Shown here in pieces: positions 35,427 to 45,297 of a DNA stretch of 64,000 bases. A model generated the notes under the pieces. The model was given only the letters and a program-made list of their open reading frames with translations. It had not been told where the DNA came from and ran no database searches. The translations under genes were made by a program, and so were the position numbers. Numbering within the stretch: position 1 is the first letter of the stretch; each line of letters starts with the position of its first letter. Where the stretch lies: the NCBI RefSeq assembly GCF_030066995.1, contig NZ_JASJAP010000001.1, forward strand, positions 124,001 through 188,000, written 5' to 3'. The DNA is from Erythrobacter sp. GTDB taxonomy: Bacteria > Pseudomonadota > Alphaproteobacteria > Sphingomonadales > Sphingomonadaceae.

Positions 35427-35723
35427 CTATCCGCCCCGCGCCATCAGCCCGATGAGCAGGATGAGCGCCATCCCATGCAGCATCACCTGGCTCTTGAACA
35501 GCGGATGGGCGAGATCGCCACGCGCAAATCGCAGGGCGCCGACATAGCCAAACATCTGCAACACCACCCAGCCCAGCGCAAAAGTCAGAAACGCGCCGCT
35601 TGCAAAGGCGTAGCCAAGCAGGCCGATCGCGGTGAGAAACAGAGTCGCGGCGGCAAACGCCCAGCGGGTCTGCTCTTTGGTCAATTCGGGCGGAACGCCA
35701 GGTGTTTGAGGAGGTTCGCTCAA
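35427..35723 (-). CDS. Small three-helix membrane protein of the pdxJ-acpS cluster
   Basis: Protein of 98 residues, unknown family. Three hydrophobic segments are visible: [36 protein letters not shown] and [18 protein letters not shown]. The N-terminus is Pro/Glu-rich. It overlaps pdxJ by four bases and precedes acpS by 13, so it is translated as part of the operon. A conserved small inner-membrane protein; no function can be given. Confidence 0.75.
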   Translation of the reverse strand: MSEPPQTPGVPPELTKEQTRWAFAAATLFLTAIGLLGYAFASGAFLTFALGWVVLQMFGYVGALRFARGDLAHPLFKSQVMLHGMALILLIGLMARGG

Positions 35724-36475
35724 CGCGCCGCATCCATCAGATCGCGCATGCGCCGAATCGCGGCCTCCAACCCGGTGAACACCGCCTCGCCGATCAGGTA
35801 GTGCCCGATGTTAAGCTCGGCGATTTGCGGAATGGCGGCGATGGGTTGGACGTTCTCGAAGGTGAGGCCATGGCCCGCGTGCGGTTCGATCCCGTTCTTG
35901 GCCGCGAGCGCGGCCATGTCGCTTATCCGTTTCAATTCGCTTGCAACCTTCTCGCTGTCGCCATCGAGCGCGGCGTGCGCGTATTCGCCGGTGTGGAACT
36001 CGACCACAGGCGCGCCCAGGCGCAGAGCCGCGTCGAGTTGTCGTTCATCGGCCTCGATGAAAAGCGAGACGCGGATACCCGCCTCGCGCAACTGGTCGAC
36101 GATAGGCACCAGCGAGTTGTGCAGGCCCGCCGCGTCGAGCCCGCCCTCGGTGGTGCGTTCCTCGCGCTTTTCGGGGACAATGCACGCCGCGTGGGGTTTG
36201 TGGCGCAGCGCAATGTCGAGCATTTCGCGCGTGGCGGCCATTTCGAGGTTGAGCGGGAGGTCGGTTGCGTCCTGAATGCGCGCCAAGTCCTCATCGCGGA
36301 TGTGGCGGCGATCTTCGCGAAGATGTGCGGTGATGCCATCGCCGCCCACGCTCGCGACGATCTCAGCCGCGCGCACCGGGTCCGGGTGATCGCCCCCGCG
36401 CGCGTTGCGGATTGTTGCGACGTGATCGATATTGACGCCGAGGCGCAGCGCGGGGCTGAGCGGGTTTTGGCTCAT
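35720..36475 (-). CDS. pdxJ: Pyridoxine 5'-phosphate synthase
   Basis: Condenses 3-amino-1-hydroxyacetone phosphate with deoxyxylulose phosphate in vitamin B6 synthesis. 251 residues, TIM barrel. Motifs: LRLGVNIDHVATIRNARGG, DHPDPVRAAEIVASVGGDGI, ITAHLREDRRHIRD, HKPHAACIVPEKREERTTEG with catalytic Glu, VSLFIEADE, EFHTGEYAHA and EPHAGHGLTFENVQPI, LNIGHYLIGEAVF. Gene order pyrE-pdxJ is common in the order. Confidence 0.97.
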   Translation of the reverse strand: MSQNPLSPALRLGVNIDHVATIRNARGGDHPDPVRAAEIVASVGGDGITAHLREDRRHIRDEDLARIQDATDLPLNLEMAATREMLDIALRHKPHAACIVPEKREERTTEGGLDAAGLHNSLVPIVDQLREAGIRVSLFIEADERQLDAALRLGAPVVEFHTGEYAHAALDGDSEKVASELKRISDMAALAAKNGIEPHAGHGLTFENVQPIAAIPQIAELNIGHYLIGEAVFTGLEAAIRRMRDLMDAAR

Positions 36476-36485
36476 GGCTGGGGGA

Positions 36486-37091
36486 TCACTCCTTGCGACT
36501 GCCTGGCTTGGTGACAGCTACGGCGGCGAGCTGCGGCGGGATGTCGGCTTCCTCGTATGTAGGGAAATCGAACGCGGCGAGCGGGTAGAAGGGGACGCCG
36601 AGATCGACGCGGCCCAGCGAGCGGTCGATCAGCGCGCATTCGGCGATGACTTCGCCGCCTTCCTTGGCGACGGCGGCAATCGCTTCGCGGCTGGAGAGGC
36701 CGGTTGTCACGACATCTTCGACCATCAGCACCCTGGCGCCTGGCTCCAGCGCAAAGCCGCGGCGCAGGTGGAAAACGCCATCGGGCCGTTCCAGAAACAT
36801 CGCGTCCTTGCCGAGCGCGCGTCCGACCTCGTGGCCGATGATAAGCCCCCCCATCGCCGGGCTGACCACCACGTCGACCGCCTCGCGAAGGTCGCTGGGG
36901 ATAGTCGCCACTACCGCCTCGGCCAAACGCGCGGCGCGCGCTGCGTTCATCAAAACCCGCGCGCATTGCAGGTAGTGCCCGCTATGGCGACCGGAAGACA
37001 GTTTGAAATGCCCCTCCAGTAACGCTCCGCTGGCGCGGAATTCCGCGAGCACATCGTCCATGGTCATGGTCGGAAAAGCGGTGTCGGTCAT
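36486..37091 (-). CDS. pyrE: Orotate phosphoribosyltransferase
   Basis: Attaches PRPP to orotate in pyrimidine synthesis. 201 residues. The PRPP-binding motif is RVLMVEDVVTTGLSSREAI (acidic pair ED); FKLSSGRHSGHYLQCARVL and VVSPAMGGLIIGHEVGRALG are also typical. It heads the minus-strand operon pyrE-pdxJ-orf-acpS-lepB-DUF3089-ruvX. Its promoter should lie in 37092-37180. Confidence 0.97.
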   Translation of the reverse strand: MTDTAFPTMTMDDVLAEFRASGALLEGHFKLSSGRHSGHYLQCARVLMNAARAARLAEAVVATIPSDLREAVDVVVSPAMGGLIIGHEVGRALGKDAMFLERPDGVFHLRRGFALEPGARVLMVEDVVTTGLSSREAIAAVAKEGGEVIAECALIDRSLGRVDLGVPFYPLAAFDFPTYEEADIPPQLAAVAVTKPGSRKE

Positions 37092-37322
37092 TCGGGGTGC
37101 GGATCCATTCCGGGTCAGGGAGACAGGCGAAATTGCGCAAGCGGCATGCCCCCTTGCATAAATTTCTCCCTAGAAGCGCTTGAGGGTGTGAGCAAGCGCG
37201 GCTAATGGAGCGTCACCGTCGGCCGAAGTGTCGATGGACCGCCCCCGATGACGGATCGGCTTGAAAAGAGCAGGACGCGGGGCGTGATGGGATTAAAATT
37301 GGATAGCATTGGGCACATTGAG

Positions 37323-38336
37323 ATGGGTCAACAACTCGGCCGGATTAAGGTCACCCTGCTTGCGCTGGCGGCGCTTCTGAGCGCGGCCTTTGCGCCTGCG
37401 GCGCTCGCGCAAGACAACGAAGCCCCCACCGCGCAAGAGCTTGCGGAAGGGGCCGAAGCGGTGGCGGAGGCGGTCGCCCCGCCCGCCTACACGCCGATGG
37501 CGCCGACCCTCGACAAGGGCATGCCGACCGACCCGCGCGCCGACACCGAAGGCGCGATGTTCAAGTCGCTGACGTTCCAGGACCAGTACACCGAAACCGG
37601 CGCCTACGCGCTGTGGATGCACGACTACTTCCTGCTGCCGGTGATCACCTTCATCAGCCTGCTGGTGCTTGGCCTGCTGCTGTACACGATCGTCCGGTTC
37701 AGCCGCCGCGCCAACCCGCAGCCTTCGAAGACGACCCACAACACCGCTATCGAAGTGATCTGGACGATCCTGCCGGCGGCCATCCTGGTCGTTATCGCGG
37801 TACCGTCGATGACGCTGCTGGCGCGTCAGTATGAGACGCCGCCCGAGGACGCTGTTACGATTAAGGCGATCGGCTATCAGTGGTATTGGGGGTACGAATA
37901 TCCTGATCATGGCGGCTTCGAAGTCGTCTCCAACATGAAGTCGGCCGAAGACGCGCTTGCCGATGGCGAACCCTTCCAACTGGCGGTGGACAACCGCATG
38001 GTTGTGCCGGCGGGCGTTCCGCTGCGTATCCAGACCACCGCCGCCGATGTGATCCACGCGTTCTCGGTGCCCTCGCTGTGGTTCAAGCAGGATGCGATCC
38101 CGGGGCGTCTCAACGAAAAGCTGCTCACCATCGAAGAGCCTGGCGTCTATTACGGGCAATGTTCCGAGCTGTGCGGCACACTGCACGGCTACATGCCGAT
38201 CGCCGTGGAGGCCTTGCCGATGGACGAGTTCGAGGCGTGGATCCTCGAACAGGGCGGCGAGCTCCCTGGCGCAGCCGATGCGGAGCCTGAGGCCCCGGTT
38301 GAAGAAGCAACCGCCGAAGGGGCGTCGGGCAACTGA
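37323..38336 (+). CDS. coxB: Cytochrome c oxidase subunit II
   Basis: CuA-bearing subunit of the aa3 oxidase in the inner membrane; it accepts electrons from cytochrome c. About 337 residues. A signal peptide (LALAALLSAAFAPAALA) is followed by two membrane helices (around 95-120 and 135-160), then the periplasmic domain with GYQWYWGYEYPDHGG and the CuA site AVDNRMVVPAGVP ... SVPSLWFKQDAIPGR ... YYGQCSELCGTLHGYMPIAV (two Cys, His, Met). The ATG is one of three possible (37248, 37287, 37323); I use the one nearest the signal peptide. Confidence 0.95.
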   Translation: MGQQLGRIKVTLLALAALLSAAFAPAALAQDNEAPTAQELAEGAEAVAEAVAPPAYTPMAPTLDKGMPTDPRADTEGAMFKSLTFQDQYTETGAYALWMHDYFLLPVITFISLLVLGLLLYTIVRFSRRANPQPSKTTHNTAIEVIWTILPAAILVVIAVPSMTLLARQYETPPEDAVTIKAIGYQWYWGYEYPDHGGFEVVSNMKSAEDALADGEPFQLAVDNRMVVPAGVPLRIQTTAADVIHAFSVPSLWFKQDAIPGRLNEKLLTIEEPGVYYGQCSELCGTLHGYMPIAVEALPMDEFEAWILEQGGELPGAADAEPEAPVEEATAEGASGN

Positions 38337-38395
38337 GCGCGCGGCCTGCCATCGAAGTTTTGACTGTTAGTTGCGAAGCGGAAAGTATCTGAACC

Positions 38396-40108
38396 ATGGC
38401 CACCACTGCTGAAGGTTTCCAGGCGCATCACGATGATCACGCGCATGGCGCGGATCACAAGCCGGGCTTCTTTGCCCGTTGGTTCATGTCGACCAATCAC
38501 AAGGATATCGGCAGCCTCTACCTGATCTTCGCGATTATCGCGGGGATTGTCGGCGGGGCGATTTCGGGCATCATGCGCGCCGAGCTGGCCGCGCCGGGCA
38601 TTCAGTATCTGTGGTGGTGGGCCGGTTCCTCGCCCGATGATCTCGCGGCGGCGGGGCACATGTGGAACGTGTTCATTACCGCGCACGGCCTGATCATGGT
38701 GTTCTTCATGGTCATGCCGGCGATGATTGGCGGGTTTGGCAACTGGTTCGTGCCGCTCATGATCGGCGCCCCCGACATGGCGTTTCCGCGCATGAACAAC
38801 GTCTCTTTCTGGTTGACGGTGGCGGGCTTTTTCAGCCTGCTGTTCTCCATGTTCGTTCCGGGAGGCGGCGGCATGGGCGCTGGCGTTGGCTGGACGGTCT
38901 ACGCGCCGCTCTCGACAACCGGTGCGCCCGGCCCGGCGGTCGACTTTGCGATCTTCTCGCTGCACCTCGCCGGTGCGGGCTCGATACTTGGAGCGACCAA
39001 CTTCATCACCACCATCTTCAACATGCGCGCGCCGGGTATGACCCTGCACAAGATGCCGCTGTTTGTGTGGTCGGTGCTGGTCACCGCCTTCCTGCTGCTG
39101 CTCGCGCTGCCGGTTCTGGCCGCCGCGATCACCATGCTGCTGACCGACCGTAACTTCGGGACGACCTTCTTCGATCCGGCCGGTGGCGGTGATCCGGTTC
39201 TCTACCAGCACCTGTTCTGGTTCTTTGGCCACCCCGAGGTTTACATCATGATCCTGCCGGGCTTCGGCATGATCAGCCAGATCGTCGCGACTTTCAGCCG
39301 CAAGCCTGTGTTCGGCTATCTCGGCATGGCCTACGCCATGGTCGCGATCGGTGTTGTAGGCTTCATCGTGTGGGCGCACCATATGTACACGGTCGGCCTC
39401 GACGTGAACACGAAGATGTACTTCACCGCCGCGACGATGGTAATCGCCGTTCCGACGGGCGTGAAAATCTTCAGCTGGATCGCGACGATGTGGGGCGGCA
39501 GCCTTGAATTCAAGTCGCCGATGGTCTGGTCGCTGGGCTTCATCTTCCTGTTCACCGTGGGCGGTGTGACCGGCGTTGTGCTCGCCAATGGCGGCATCGA
39601 CGACAATCTGCACGACACCTATTATGTCGTCGCGCACTTCCACTACGTGCTTTCGATGGGCGCGGTGTTCTCGATGTTTGCCGGCTTCTATTACTGGTTT
39701 CCGAAGATGAGCGGGCGGATGCATTCCGAGCTGCTGAGCCACATTCACTTCTGGCTGTTCTTCATCGGCGTGAACGTGGTGTTCTTCCCGCAGCACTTCC
39801 TGGGCATGCAGGGTATGCCGCGCCGCTATCCCGACTACGCCGAAGCGTTCACCTTCTGGCACGAGATCAGCACGCTGGGCTACTGGATCACCGCGGCCTC
39901 GCTCATCCCGTTCTTCGTCAATATCGGCTACGCGCTGTTTGCGGGACGCCAGCCCGGCAACAACCCGTGGGGTGAGGGCGCAACGACGCTCGAATGGACG
40001 CTGTCGAGCCCGCCGCCGTTCCACCAGTTCGAGACCCTCCCCGTGATCGAGGATCATCACGACTATCACGATCACAGCTCGGGCGCGGCTCCGCAGCCAG
40101 CGGAGTGA
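38396..40108 (+). CDS. coxA: Cytochrome c oxidase subunit I
   Basis: Catalytic heme-copper subunit, 570 residues, twelve helices. The heme a ligands and CuB ligands are visible: [20 protein letters not shown] (low-spin heme His), [20 protein letters not shown] (CuB His and the cross-linked Tyr with the K-pathway region), [19 protein letters not shown] (two CuB His) and [17 protein letters not shown] (heme a3 and heme a His). It reduces oxygen to water and pumps protons. It follows coxB by 59 bases; a terminator-like hairpin lies between coxA and ctaB. Confidence 0.98.
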   Translation: MATTAEGFQAHHDDHAHGADHKPGFFARWFMSTNHKDIGSLYLIFAIIAGIVGGAISGIMRAELAAPGIQYLWWWAGSSPDDLAAAGHMWNVFITAHGLIMVFFMVMPAMIGGFGNWFVPLMIGAPDMAFPRMNNVSFWLTVAGFFSLLFSMFVPGGGGMGAGVGWTVYAPLSTTGAPGPAVDFAIFSLHLAGAGSILGATNFITTIFNMRAPGMTLHKMPLFVWSVLVTAFLLLLALPVLAAAITMLLTDRNFGTTFFDPAGGGDPVLYQHLFWFFGHPEVYIMILPGFGMISQIVATFSRKPVFGYLGMAYAMVAIGVVGFIVWAHHMYTVGLDVNTKMYFTAATMVIAVPTGVKIFSWIATMWGGSLEFKSPMVWSLGFIFLFTVGGVTGVVLANGGIDDNLHDTYYVVAHFHYVLSMGAVFSMFAGFYYWFPKMSGRMHSELLSHIHFWLFFIGVNVVFFPQHFLGMQGMPRRYPDYAEAFTFWHEISTLGYWITAASLIPFFVNIGYALFAGRQPGNNPWGEGATTLEWTLSSPPPFHQFETLPVIEDHHDYHDHSSGAAPQPAE

Positions 40109-40162
40109 CCGGGCAGCCGGGGCGTGAGGCAATGCCCCCGGTTGTCGAGAATACGACAAGGG

Positions 40163-40192
40163 GAGCGCGCCTCGCAGGGGCGCGCTCTTTTT
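40163..40192 (+). terminator. Terminator-like hairpin between coxA and ctaB
   Basis: GAGCGCGCC (40163-40171) and GGCGCGCTC (40179-40187) form a nine-base-pair stem, followed directly by TTTTT. A second GC-rich hairpin (CCGGGGC with GCCCCCGG) precedes it. It lies 55 bases after the coxA stop and 23 before ctaB. Confidence 0.75.
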
Positions 40193-40214
40193 CGAAAGCA
40201 GATTTAGACCGACT

Positions 40215-41180
40215 ATGACCGCAACCCAGAGCCCGACGCAGATCCAGACGCTCCCGGCGGAGTGGCGCGACTTCTTCGCGCTGACCAAGCCGCGCGTGAT
40301 GACGCTGGTGATCTTCACCGCGATCTGCGGTCTGCTGGCCGCGCCCGGTTCGATCCACCCGGTGCTGGGTTTCACCGCTGTGCTTGCCATCGCCATGGGG
40401 GCGGGCGGCTCGGCGGTCCTCAACCAGTGGTGGGAAGCCGACCTCGACGCCGGGATGAAGCGCACCGCCAAGCGCCCGCTGCCCACCGGCCGCGTTCGGC
40501 GCGAGGACGCGCGCGATTTCGGGCTGTTCCTCTCGGGTGTCTCGATCTTCCTGATGGGCGTTGCGGTCGGCTGGCTCGCCGCCGCGCTGCTGCTGGCCGC
40601 GATCCTCTATTACGCGGTGATCTACACGATGTGGCTCAAGCCCACGACCCCGCAGAACATCGTCATCGGCGGCGGTGCGGGCGCGTTCCCGCCCCTGATC
40701 GGCTGGGTCGCGGTAACGGGCGAGGTGACAGCGATGCCGATCCTGCTGTTCGCGATCATCTTCTTCTGGACCCCGCCGCACTTCTGGGCGCTCGCGCTGT
40801 TCGTGAAGACCGATTACGCCAAGGTCGGCATTCCGATGCTGCCCGTCGTTGCGGGCGAGCGGGTGACGCGCAATCACATCTGGGTCTACACGCTGGTGCT
40901 TGCACCGATTGCGGTTGCGCCGTGGCTGATCGGGGGGACAAGCTGGATTTACGGGACCACCGCCGTGGCCCTCTCTTTGCTCTTCATCGCGCTGGCGCTG
41001 CCGGTAGCGCGCCGTGACACCGCCACGAACGCGCCCGATCCGATGGTCGAGGAAAAGCGCCTGTTCAAGTTCAGCATCGTTTACCTCTTCGCGCTGTTCG
41101 CCTCACTCGTCGCGGACCGCGTTCTGGAGACGCAAGGGTTGATCGGCCCCGGTATCCTTGCCGGAGGTATCCTCGGATGA
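40215..41180 (+). CDS. ctaB: Protoheme IX farnesyltransferase (heme o synthase)
   Basis: Transfers farnesyl to protoheme to make heme o, precursor of heme a for the oxidase. 321 residues with about eight to nine helices. The prenyltransferase motifs are [20 protein letters not shown] (N-x-W-x-D-D-like, Asp-rich) and [20 protein letters not shown], with [13 protein letters not shown] and [16 protein letters not shown]. Its stop overlaps the start of a 42-residue gene. Confidence 0.95.
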   Translation: MTATQSPTQIQTLPAEWRDFFALTKPRVMTLVIFTAICGLLAAPGSIHPVLGFTAVLAIAMGAGGSAVLNQWWEADLDAGMKRTAKRPLPTGRVRREDARDFGLFLSGVSIFLMGVAVGWLAAALLLAAILYYAVIYTMWLKPTTPQNIVIGGGAGAFPPLIGWVAVTGEVTAMPILLFAIIFFWTPPHFWALALFVKTDYAKVGIPMLPVVAGERVTRNHIWVYTLVLAPIAVAPWLIGGTSWIYGTTAVALSLLFIALALPVARRDTATNAPDPMVEEKRLFKFSIVYLFALFASLVADRVLETQGLIGPGILAGGILG

Positions 41181-41305
41181 CGCCCGAGGAAGAAGCCGAA
41201 TTCAAGCGCCGCCAGAAAGCGCGCAACCTGGTTGTGGCGGGCGCGCTCCTGTTCTTTGTCGTGCTGTTCTACCTAATCACCATCGCGCGGCTGGGGTCGC
41301 AATAA
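41177..41305 (+). CDS. 42-residue membrane peptide of the oxidase cluster (CoxF-like)
   Basis: ATG overlapping the ctaB stop (ATGA) encodes 42 residues: a charged N-terminus [17 protein letters not shown], one membrane helix ([20 protein letters not shown]), and a short tail. Its stop codon overlaps the ctaG start (TAATG). Small single-helix proteins sit at this place in many alphaproteobacterial cox clusters and are often labelled CoxF or assembly protein; sequence conservation cannot be judged here. The double overlap makes it a real coupled gene. Confidence 0.85.
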   Translation: MTPEEEAEFKRRQKARNLVVAGALLFFVVLFYLITIARLGSQ

Positions 41306-41904
41306 TGGTGGGCGTGGCTCTCGACCCTCAAACCCAGCGCGCCAACACGCGCACGGGGCTCATGGCCTTCGCGCTGGCTTGCGCCATGGTGGGGCTCGGC
41401 TTTGCCTCGGTCCCGCTCTATCGCCTGTTCTGCCAGGTCACCGGTTTTGGAGGCACCACCCAGATTGCCAGCGAAACCGAGGCCGCGCGCGCCGCCGCGG
41501 CTGCGACGGGCAAGACCATGTCGATCCGCTTCGATGGCTCGACTGCGGTCGACGTGCCGTGGAGCTTCCGGCCCAGCCAGCCGACCGACACGGTCACGAT
41601 CGGTCAGCGCGACATGGCCACCTATGTCGCGCGCAACGATGGCGACTATCCGATCACCGGCACGGCGACCTTCAACGTCGAACCGGCGCAGGCGGGGCTC
41701 TATTTTCACAAGGTCCAATGCTTCTGTTTCACCGAACAGACGCTGGAGCCGGGACAGGAAGTCCAGATGCCGGTCGTCTATTATGTCGACCCCGCGATCC
41801 TCGAAGACGACTTCATGGCACACGTCGAACAGATCACATTGAGTTACACTTTTCATCGCGCGAAAGACCCCGTATCGACGGGCGATGCGCGTAGCGTAAA
41901 CTAA
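41305..41904 (+). CDS. ctaG: Cytochrome c oxidase assembly protein CtaG/Cox11
   Basis: Delivers copper to the CuB site of subunit I. About 199 residues: one membrane helix near the N-terminus (TGLMAFALACAMVGLGFASV) and a periplasmic beta domain. The copper-binding FHKVQCFCFTEQ is visible, and YRLFCQVTGFGGTTQ carries the further conserved Cys. Start ATG overlaps the TAA of the 42-residue gene. Confidence 0.95.
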   Translation: MVGVALDPQTQRANTRTGLMAFALACAMVGLGFASVPLYRLFCQVTGFGGTTQIASETEAARAAAAATGKTMSIRFDGSTAVDVPWSFRPSQPTDTVTIGQRDMATYVARNDGDYPITGTATFNVEPAQAGLYFHKVQCFCFTEQTLEPGQEVQMPVVYYVDPAILEDDFMAHVEQITLSYTFHRAKDPVSTGDARSVN

Positions 41905-41932
41905 ACCACTGGCCAGCGACGGGAAACGCACA

Positions 41933-42808
41933 ATGGGCGGACAAGTAAACCACGACTATCACATTCTCGAACCCGATATCTGGCCGCTGATCGGCTCGCT
42001 TTCGGCGCTGACCTTCACCAGCGGCATGGTGCTCAATTTCTATCCCGACCAGTTCGGCGTTGTGGGACCGGTTGTGATGTGGGCGGGCCTTGCGGGCCTG
42101 CTGGCGACCTTCTTCTTCTGGTTCCGCAACATCGTGATCGAGGCGCAGCGCGGCGACCACACCCCCATCGTCCAGCTGCACATGCGCTATGGCATGATCC
42201 TGTTCATCGCCTCGGAGGTGATGTTCTTCGTCGGCTGGTTCTGGGCGTTCTTCGATTTCTCGCTGTTCCCCGCGCCGCTCGAATACCTCGCCGACAGCGA
42301 CACCACCGAGAACCTCTTCATCACGCAGGGCGACACCAGCCTGGGCGAGCGCGTGCCCAATGGCATGGAAGTGCTCGACGCCTTCCAACTGCCGCTGCTT
42401 AATACGATCATCCTGCTGTGCTCGGGCACGACGGTGACATGGGCGCACCACGCGCTGATCCACGGCGATCGCACCGGCCTCAAGCAGGGCCTGTGGGCGA
42501 CGATCGCTCTGGGCGTGATCTTCAGCTTCATCCAGGCCTATGAGTACAGCGTCGCGCCGTTCGGCTTTGGCGGCAACACGTTCAGCTCGGCCTTTTACAT
42601 GGCCACCGGCTTCCACGGCTTTCACGTTCTGATCGGTACGATCTTCCTCGCCGTGTGCCTGTTCCGCGCCTATCAGGGCCACTTCACGCCGCGCCAGCAC
42701 TTCGGCTTCGAAGCGGCGGCGTGGTACTGGCACTTTGTCGATGTGGTCTGGCTATTCCTGTTTGTCGCCATCTATGTCTGGGGCGGCTGGGGCGCGCCGG
42801 TCCATTAA
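41933..42808 (+). CDS. coxC: Cytochrome c oxidase subunit III
   Basis: Seven-helix subunit of 291 residues that stabilises the core and helps proton uptake. Typical segments: HDYHILEPDIWPLIGSLSAL, RYGMILFIASEVMFFVGWFW (with the buried Glu), LNTIILLCSGTTVTWAHHAL, GFHGFHVLIGTIFLAVCLFR and AAAWYWHFVDVVWLFLFVAI. Its stop overlaps the DUF983 start (TAATG). Confidence 0.97.
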   Translation: MGGQVNHDYHILEPDIWPLIGSLSALTFTSGMVLNFYPDQFGVVGPVVMWAGLAGLLATFFFWFRNIVIEAQRGDHTPIVQLHMRYGMILFIASEVMFFVGWFWAFFDFSLFPAPLEYLADSDTTENLFITQGDTSLGERVPNGMEVLDAFQLPLLNTIILLCSGTTVTWAHHALIHGDRTGLKQGLWATIALGVIFSFIQAYEYSVAPFGFGGNTFSSAFYMATGFHGFHVLIGTIFLAVCLFRAYQGHFTPRQHFGFEAAAWYWHFVDVVWLFLFVAIYVWGGWGAPVH

Positions 42809-43185
42809 TGTCCGGGAGCGCGTCTCCCAAGAACACCAAAGGGCAGCCCGGTCTCATCCAGGCTGCCCTTTTCGGTATGTGCCCCCGGTGCGGCGCGCGC
42901 ACCTTGTTCGAAGCGCCCGCGCAGGTGGCGGGGACATGCCGCGCCTGCGCACAGCCCCTGGCGGAGTTGGAGCGCGGCGGGCGACTTGCCGGGCTTCTCA
43001 CCTTATTGATCGCCGCCTTGCTGATCACCGCGGCGATTGCACTCGACGAATACGCCCGTCCACCCATCTGGGTGCACGTCATCCTCTGGGCGCCGCTGAC
43101 CGTGGGCGCGGTGCTCGGCGCGTTGCGCCTGTTCAAGACAGCGAGCGTCTATCGCCGATACGAAGCCGCGCAGGCCAAGCCATGA
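42808..43185 (+). CDS. DUF983 family membrane protein
   Basis: About 125 residues with a zinc-ribbon-like start (MCPRCGARTLFEAPAQ and CRACAQPL, four Cys) and two membrane helices (LAGLLTLLIAALLITAAIAL and WVHVILWAPLTVGAVLGALR). DUF983 proteins occur in cox clusters and are thought to help oxidase assembly, unproved. Stop overlaps the SURF1 start by four bases (ATGA). Confidence 0.9.
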   Translation: MSGSASPKNTKGQPGLIQAALFGMCPRCGARTLFEAPAQVAGTCRACAQPLAELERGGRLAGLLTLLIAALLITAAIALDEYARPPIWVHVILWAPLTVGAVLGALRLFKTASVYRRYEAAQAKP

Positions 43186-43811
43186 TCCAGCGTCTTCCTC
43201 TCATTCCGACCGTTCTTGTAACGGCGGCTGTCCTTACCATGGTCGCGCTCGGTATCTGGCAAATCGGACGCGCGCAGGAGAAGGATGCGCGGATCGAGGC
43301 TCTGCAATCCCGCCCGAACGCGCCCGCCGCGCCTTATCCCTACGGCTCTTCGAGGGACGAGGCGCTGCTTTACCGCGTGCTTGAGGCGGAGTGCTCGCGG
43401 GTCCTCTCGTGGCAGCAGATCGGCGGCAAGGACGCGCAGGGGCGCACCGGCTGGCGCCAGATTGCGACCTGTCTGAACGAGCCATCGGGAGCGACATTTC
43501 TCGCCGATATGGGCGTCAGCGGCTCTCCGAACGCGAGCATCGAATGGACCGGTGGCGCTGTCACCGGTGGCTCGATCCTCGAACCCGACACGCGCGGCGT
43601 CATCGCCCTCATCCTGCGCAAACCGCGCGAGGGGCGCCTGATGGTGATTGCGCAAGACCCCGCACCGGGTCTCTCCCCGTCCAAACAGCCCGAACCGCGC
43701 GCCGAGGGAAACTCCTCCTGGGCCTACGCTGGCCAGTGGTTCTTCTTCGCCATCACCGCGCTTGTGATCTACGGCTTCGCGGTTCGCTCGCGTCTTTCGA
43801 AAACCACTTAG
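43182..43811 (+). CDS. SURF1-family oxidase assembly protein
   Basis: About 209 residues with helices at both ends (PTVLVTAAVLTMVALGIWQI and WFFFAITALVIYGFAVRSR), the SURF1 layout, and QWFFFAITALVIY close to the family end motif. SURF1 proteins help place heme a in subunit I. The middle has changed: CSRVLSWQQIGGKDAQGRTG, a segment with less similarity to usual SURF1, so this is a divergent member. Last oxidase gene; thrC follows 52 bases later. Confidence 0.8.
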   Translation: MIQRLPLIPTVLVTAAVLTMVALGIWQIGRAQEKDARIEALQSRPNAPAAPYPYGSSRDEALLYRVLEAECSRVLSWQQIGGKDAQGRTGWRQIATCLNEPSGATFLADMGVSGSPNASIEWTGGAVTGGSILEPDTRGVIALILRKPREGRLMVIAQDPAPGLSPSKQPEPRAEGNSSWAYAGQWFFFAITALVIYGFAVRSRLSKTT

Positions 43812-43863
43812 CGCCGCGACCCGCTTGCCCGCCGGAAACCTCGCGGCTAATCCCCGGACGCCT

Positions 43864-45297
43864 ATGCAGTACATCTCCACCCGAGGATCGGCTCCCACCC
43901 TGGACTTCGAAGGCGCAACGCTGGCGGGGCTCGCCAGCGATGGCGGCCTTTACCTGCCCAGTGAGTGGCCGCGTTTCACACCCGAAGACATCGCCGCCAT
44001 GCGGGGCCTGCCCTATCATGAGCTGGCTGCGCGGGTGATGGAGCCGTTTGTCGCCGGCAGCCTGACGCGCGAGGAACTGAGCGCGCTCACCGAGGCGGTC
44101 TACGGCGATTTCGGGCACAAGGCGGTGACGCCCCTGGTGCAGATGGACGAGACGCACTGGCTGCTTGAGCTGTTTCACGGCCCCACGCTCGCCTTCAAGG
44201 ATGTGGCCCTCCAATTGCTCGGGCGATTGTTCGAGACTTTCCTTGAGCGCAGGAAACAGCGGCTTACCATTGTCGGCGCGACCAGCGGCGACACCGGCTC
44301 TGCGGCGATCCGCGCGGTCGCGGGCCTGGAGCGGGTCGAGATCTTCATGCTGCATCCCAAGGGGCGGGTGAGCGAGGTCCAGCGCCGCCAGATGACGACG
44401 GTGCGCGCGCCCAATGTCCACAACCTTGCGATCGAGGGCAGCTTTGACGACGCGCAGCGCCATGTGAAGCGCATGTTCGGCGACACGCATGTGAACGGCG
44501 TGCTCAACCTTGGCGCGGTGAACTCGATCAATTGGGCGCGCCTGATGGCGCAGGTCGTCTACTATTTCTACGCCGGGCTCCAGCTCGGTGCGCCCGAGCG
44601 CGCGGCAGCCTATAGCGTGCCGACGGGCAATTTCGGCGATGTGTTTGCAGGCTATGTCGCGGGCTGCATGGGCCTGCCGATTGAGCGGCTGATTGTCGCA
44701 ACGAACATCAACGATATTCTCCACCGCGCTCTGAAGGACGGCGATTATTCGGCCGGGGAGGTGACACCCACCCAGACCCCGTCGATGGATATTCAGGTAA
44801 GCTCGAACTTCGAGCGGCTGCTGTTCGATTGCGGCGGGCGCGATGGCGCGGCCATGGCCGCGCAGATGGCGGGCTTTGAGAGAGCGCGCGCGATGCAGCT
44901 TACCAACAGCCAGCGCGAAGGCGCGGCGGCGATCTTCGCCAGCGCCAGCGCCGATCCCGACGCAACTGTGCGCGCGATGCAATGGGCGCAGCGCGGCGCG
45001 GCGCAGGTGATCGATCCGCACACCGCCGTAGGCCTCCACGCCAGCCTTGCCTTGGTCGAGGACGGGACGCTTGAGCGCGGCGTGCCCGTCGTGACGCTAG
45101 CGACCGCGCATCCCGCCAAATTCCGCGACGCTGTGGAACGCGCCGTGGGCGTTCGGCCTAGCCTTCCCACGCGGGTGGGCGATCTCTTCGGGCGCGAGGA
45201 GAGCTTCAGCGAGATCTCAGGCGACTATGAAGCGAGCCGGGATTTCGTGCTGGAAAACGCCGCCGGGCGCCTCGATTCCGCCTCCGCCACAGCCTGA
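43864..45297 (+). CDS. thrC: Threonine synthase
   Basis: PLP enzyme that converts O-phosphohomoserine to threonine. 477 residues, the long (class II) form. The PLP-lysine segment is FHGPTLAFKDVALQLLGRLF; TIVGATSGDTGSAAIRAVAG binds the phosphate; RVSEVQRRQMTTV and SINWARLMAQVVYYFYAG, VPTGNFGDVFAGYVA follow. The ATG 43864 (MQYISTRG) is the usual start. Its stop overlaps the next gene (TGATGG). Confidence 0.97.
   Translation: MQYISTRGSAPTLDFEGATLAGLASDGGLYLPSEWPRFTPEDIAAMRGLPYHELAARVMEPFVAGSLTREELSALTEAVYGDFGHKAVTPLVQMDETHWLLELFHGPTLAFKDVALQLLGRLFETFLERRKQRLTIVGATSGDTGSAAIRAVAGLERVEIFMLHPKGRVSEVQRRQMTTVRAPNVHNLAIEGSFDDAQRHVKRMFGDTHVNGVLNLGAVNSINWARLMAQVVYYFYAGLQLGAPERAAAYSVPTGNFGDVFAGYVAGCMGLPIERLIVATNINDILHRALKDGDYSAGEVTPTQTPSMDIQVSSNFERLLFDCGGRDGAAMAAQMAGFERARAMQLTNSQREGAAAIFASASADPDATVRAMQWAQRGAAQVIDPHTAVGLHASLALVEDGTLERGVPVVTLATAHPAKFRDAVERAVGVRPSLPTRVGDLFGREESFSEISGDYEASRDFVLENAAGRLDSASATA

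Noticed and set aside
38189..40486. 765-codon open frame on the minus strand
   Set aside because: Antisense of coxA and coxB ends; rich in His, Arg and Asp as expected from the reversed codons of a membrane protein.
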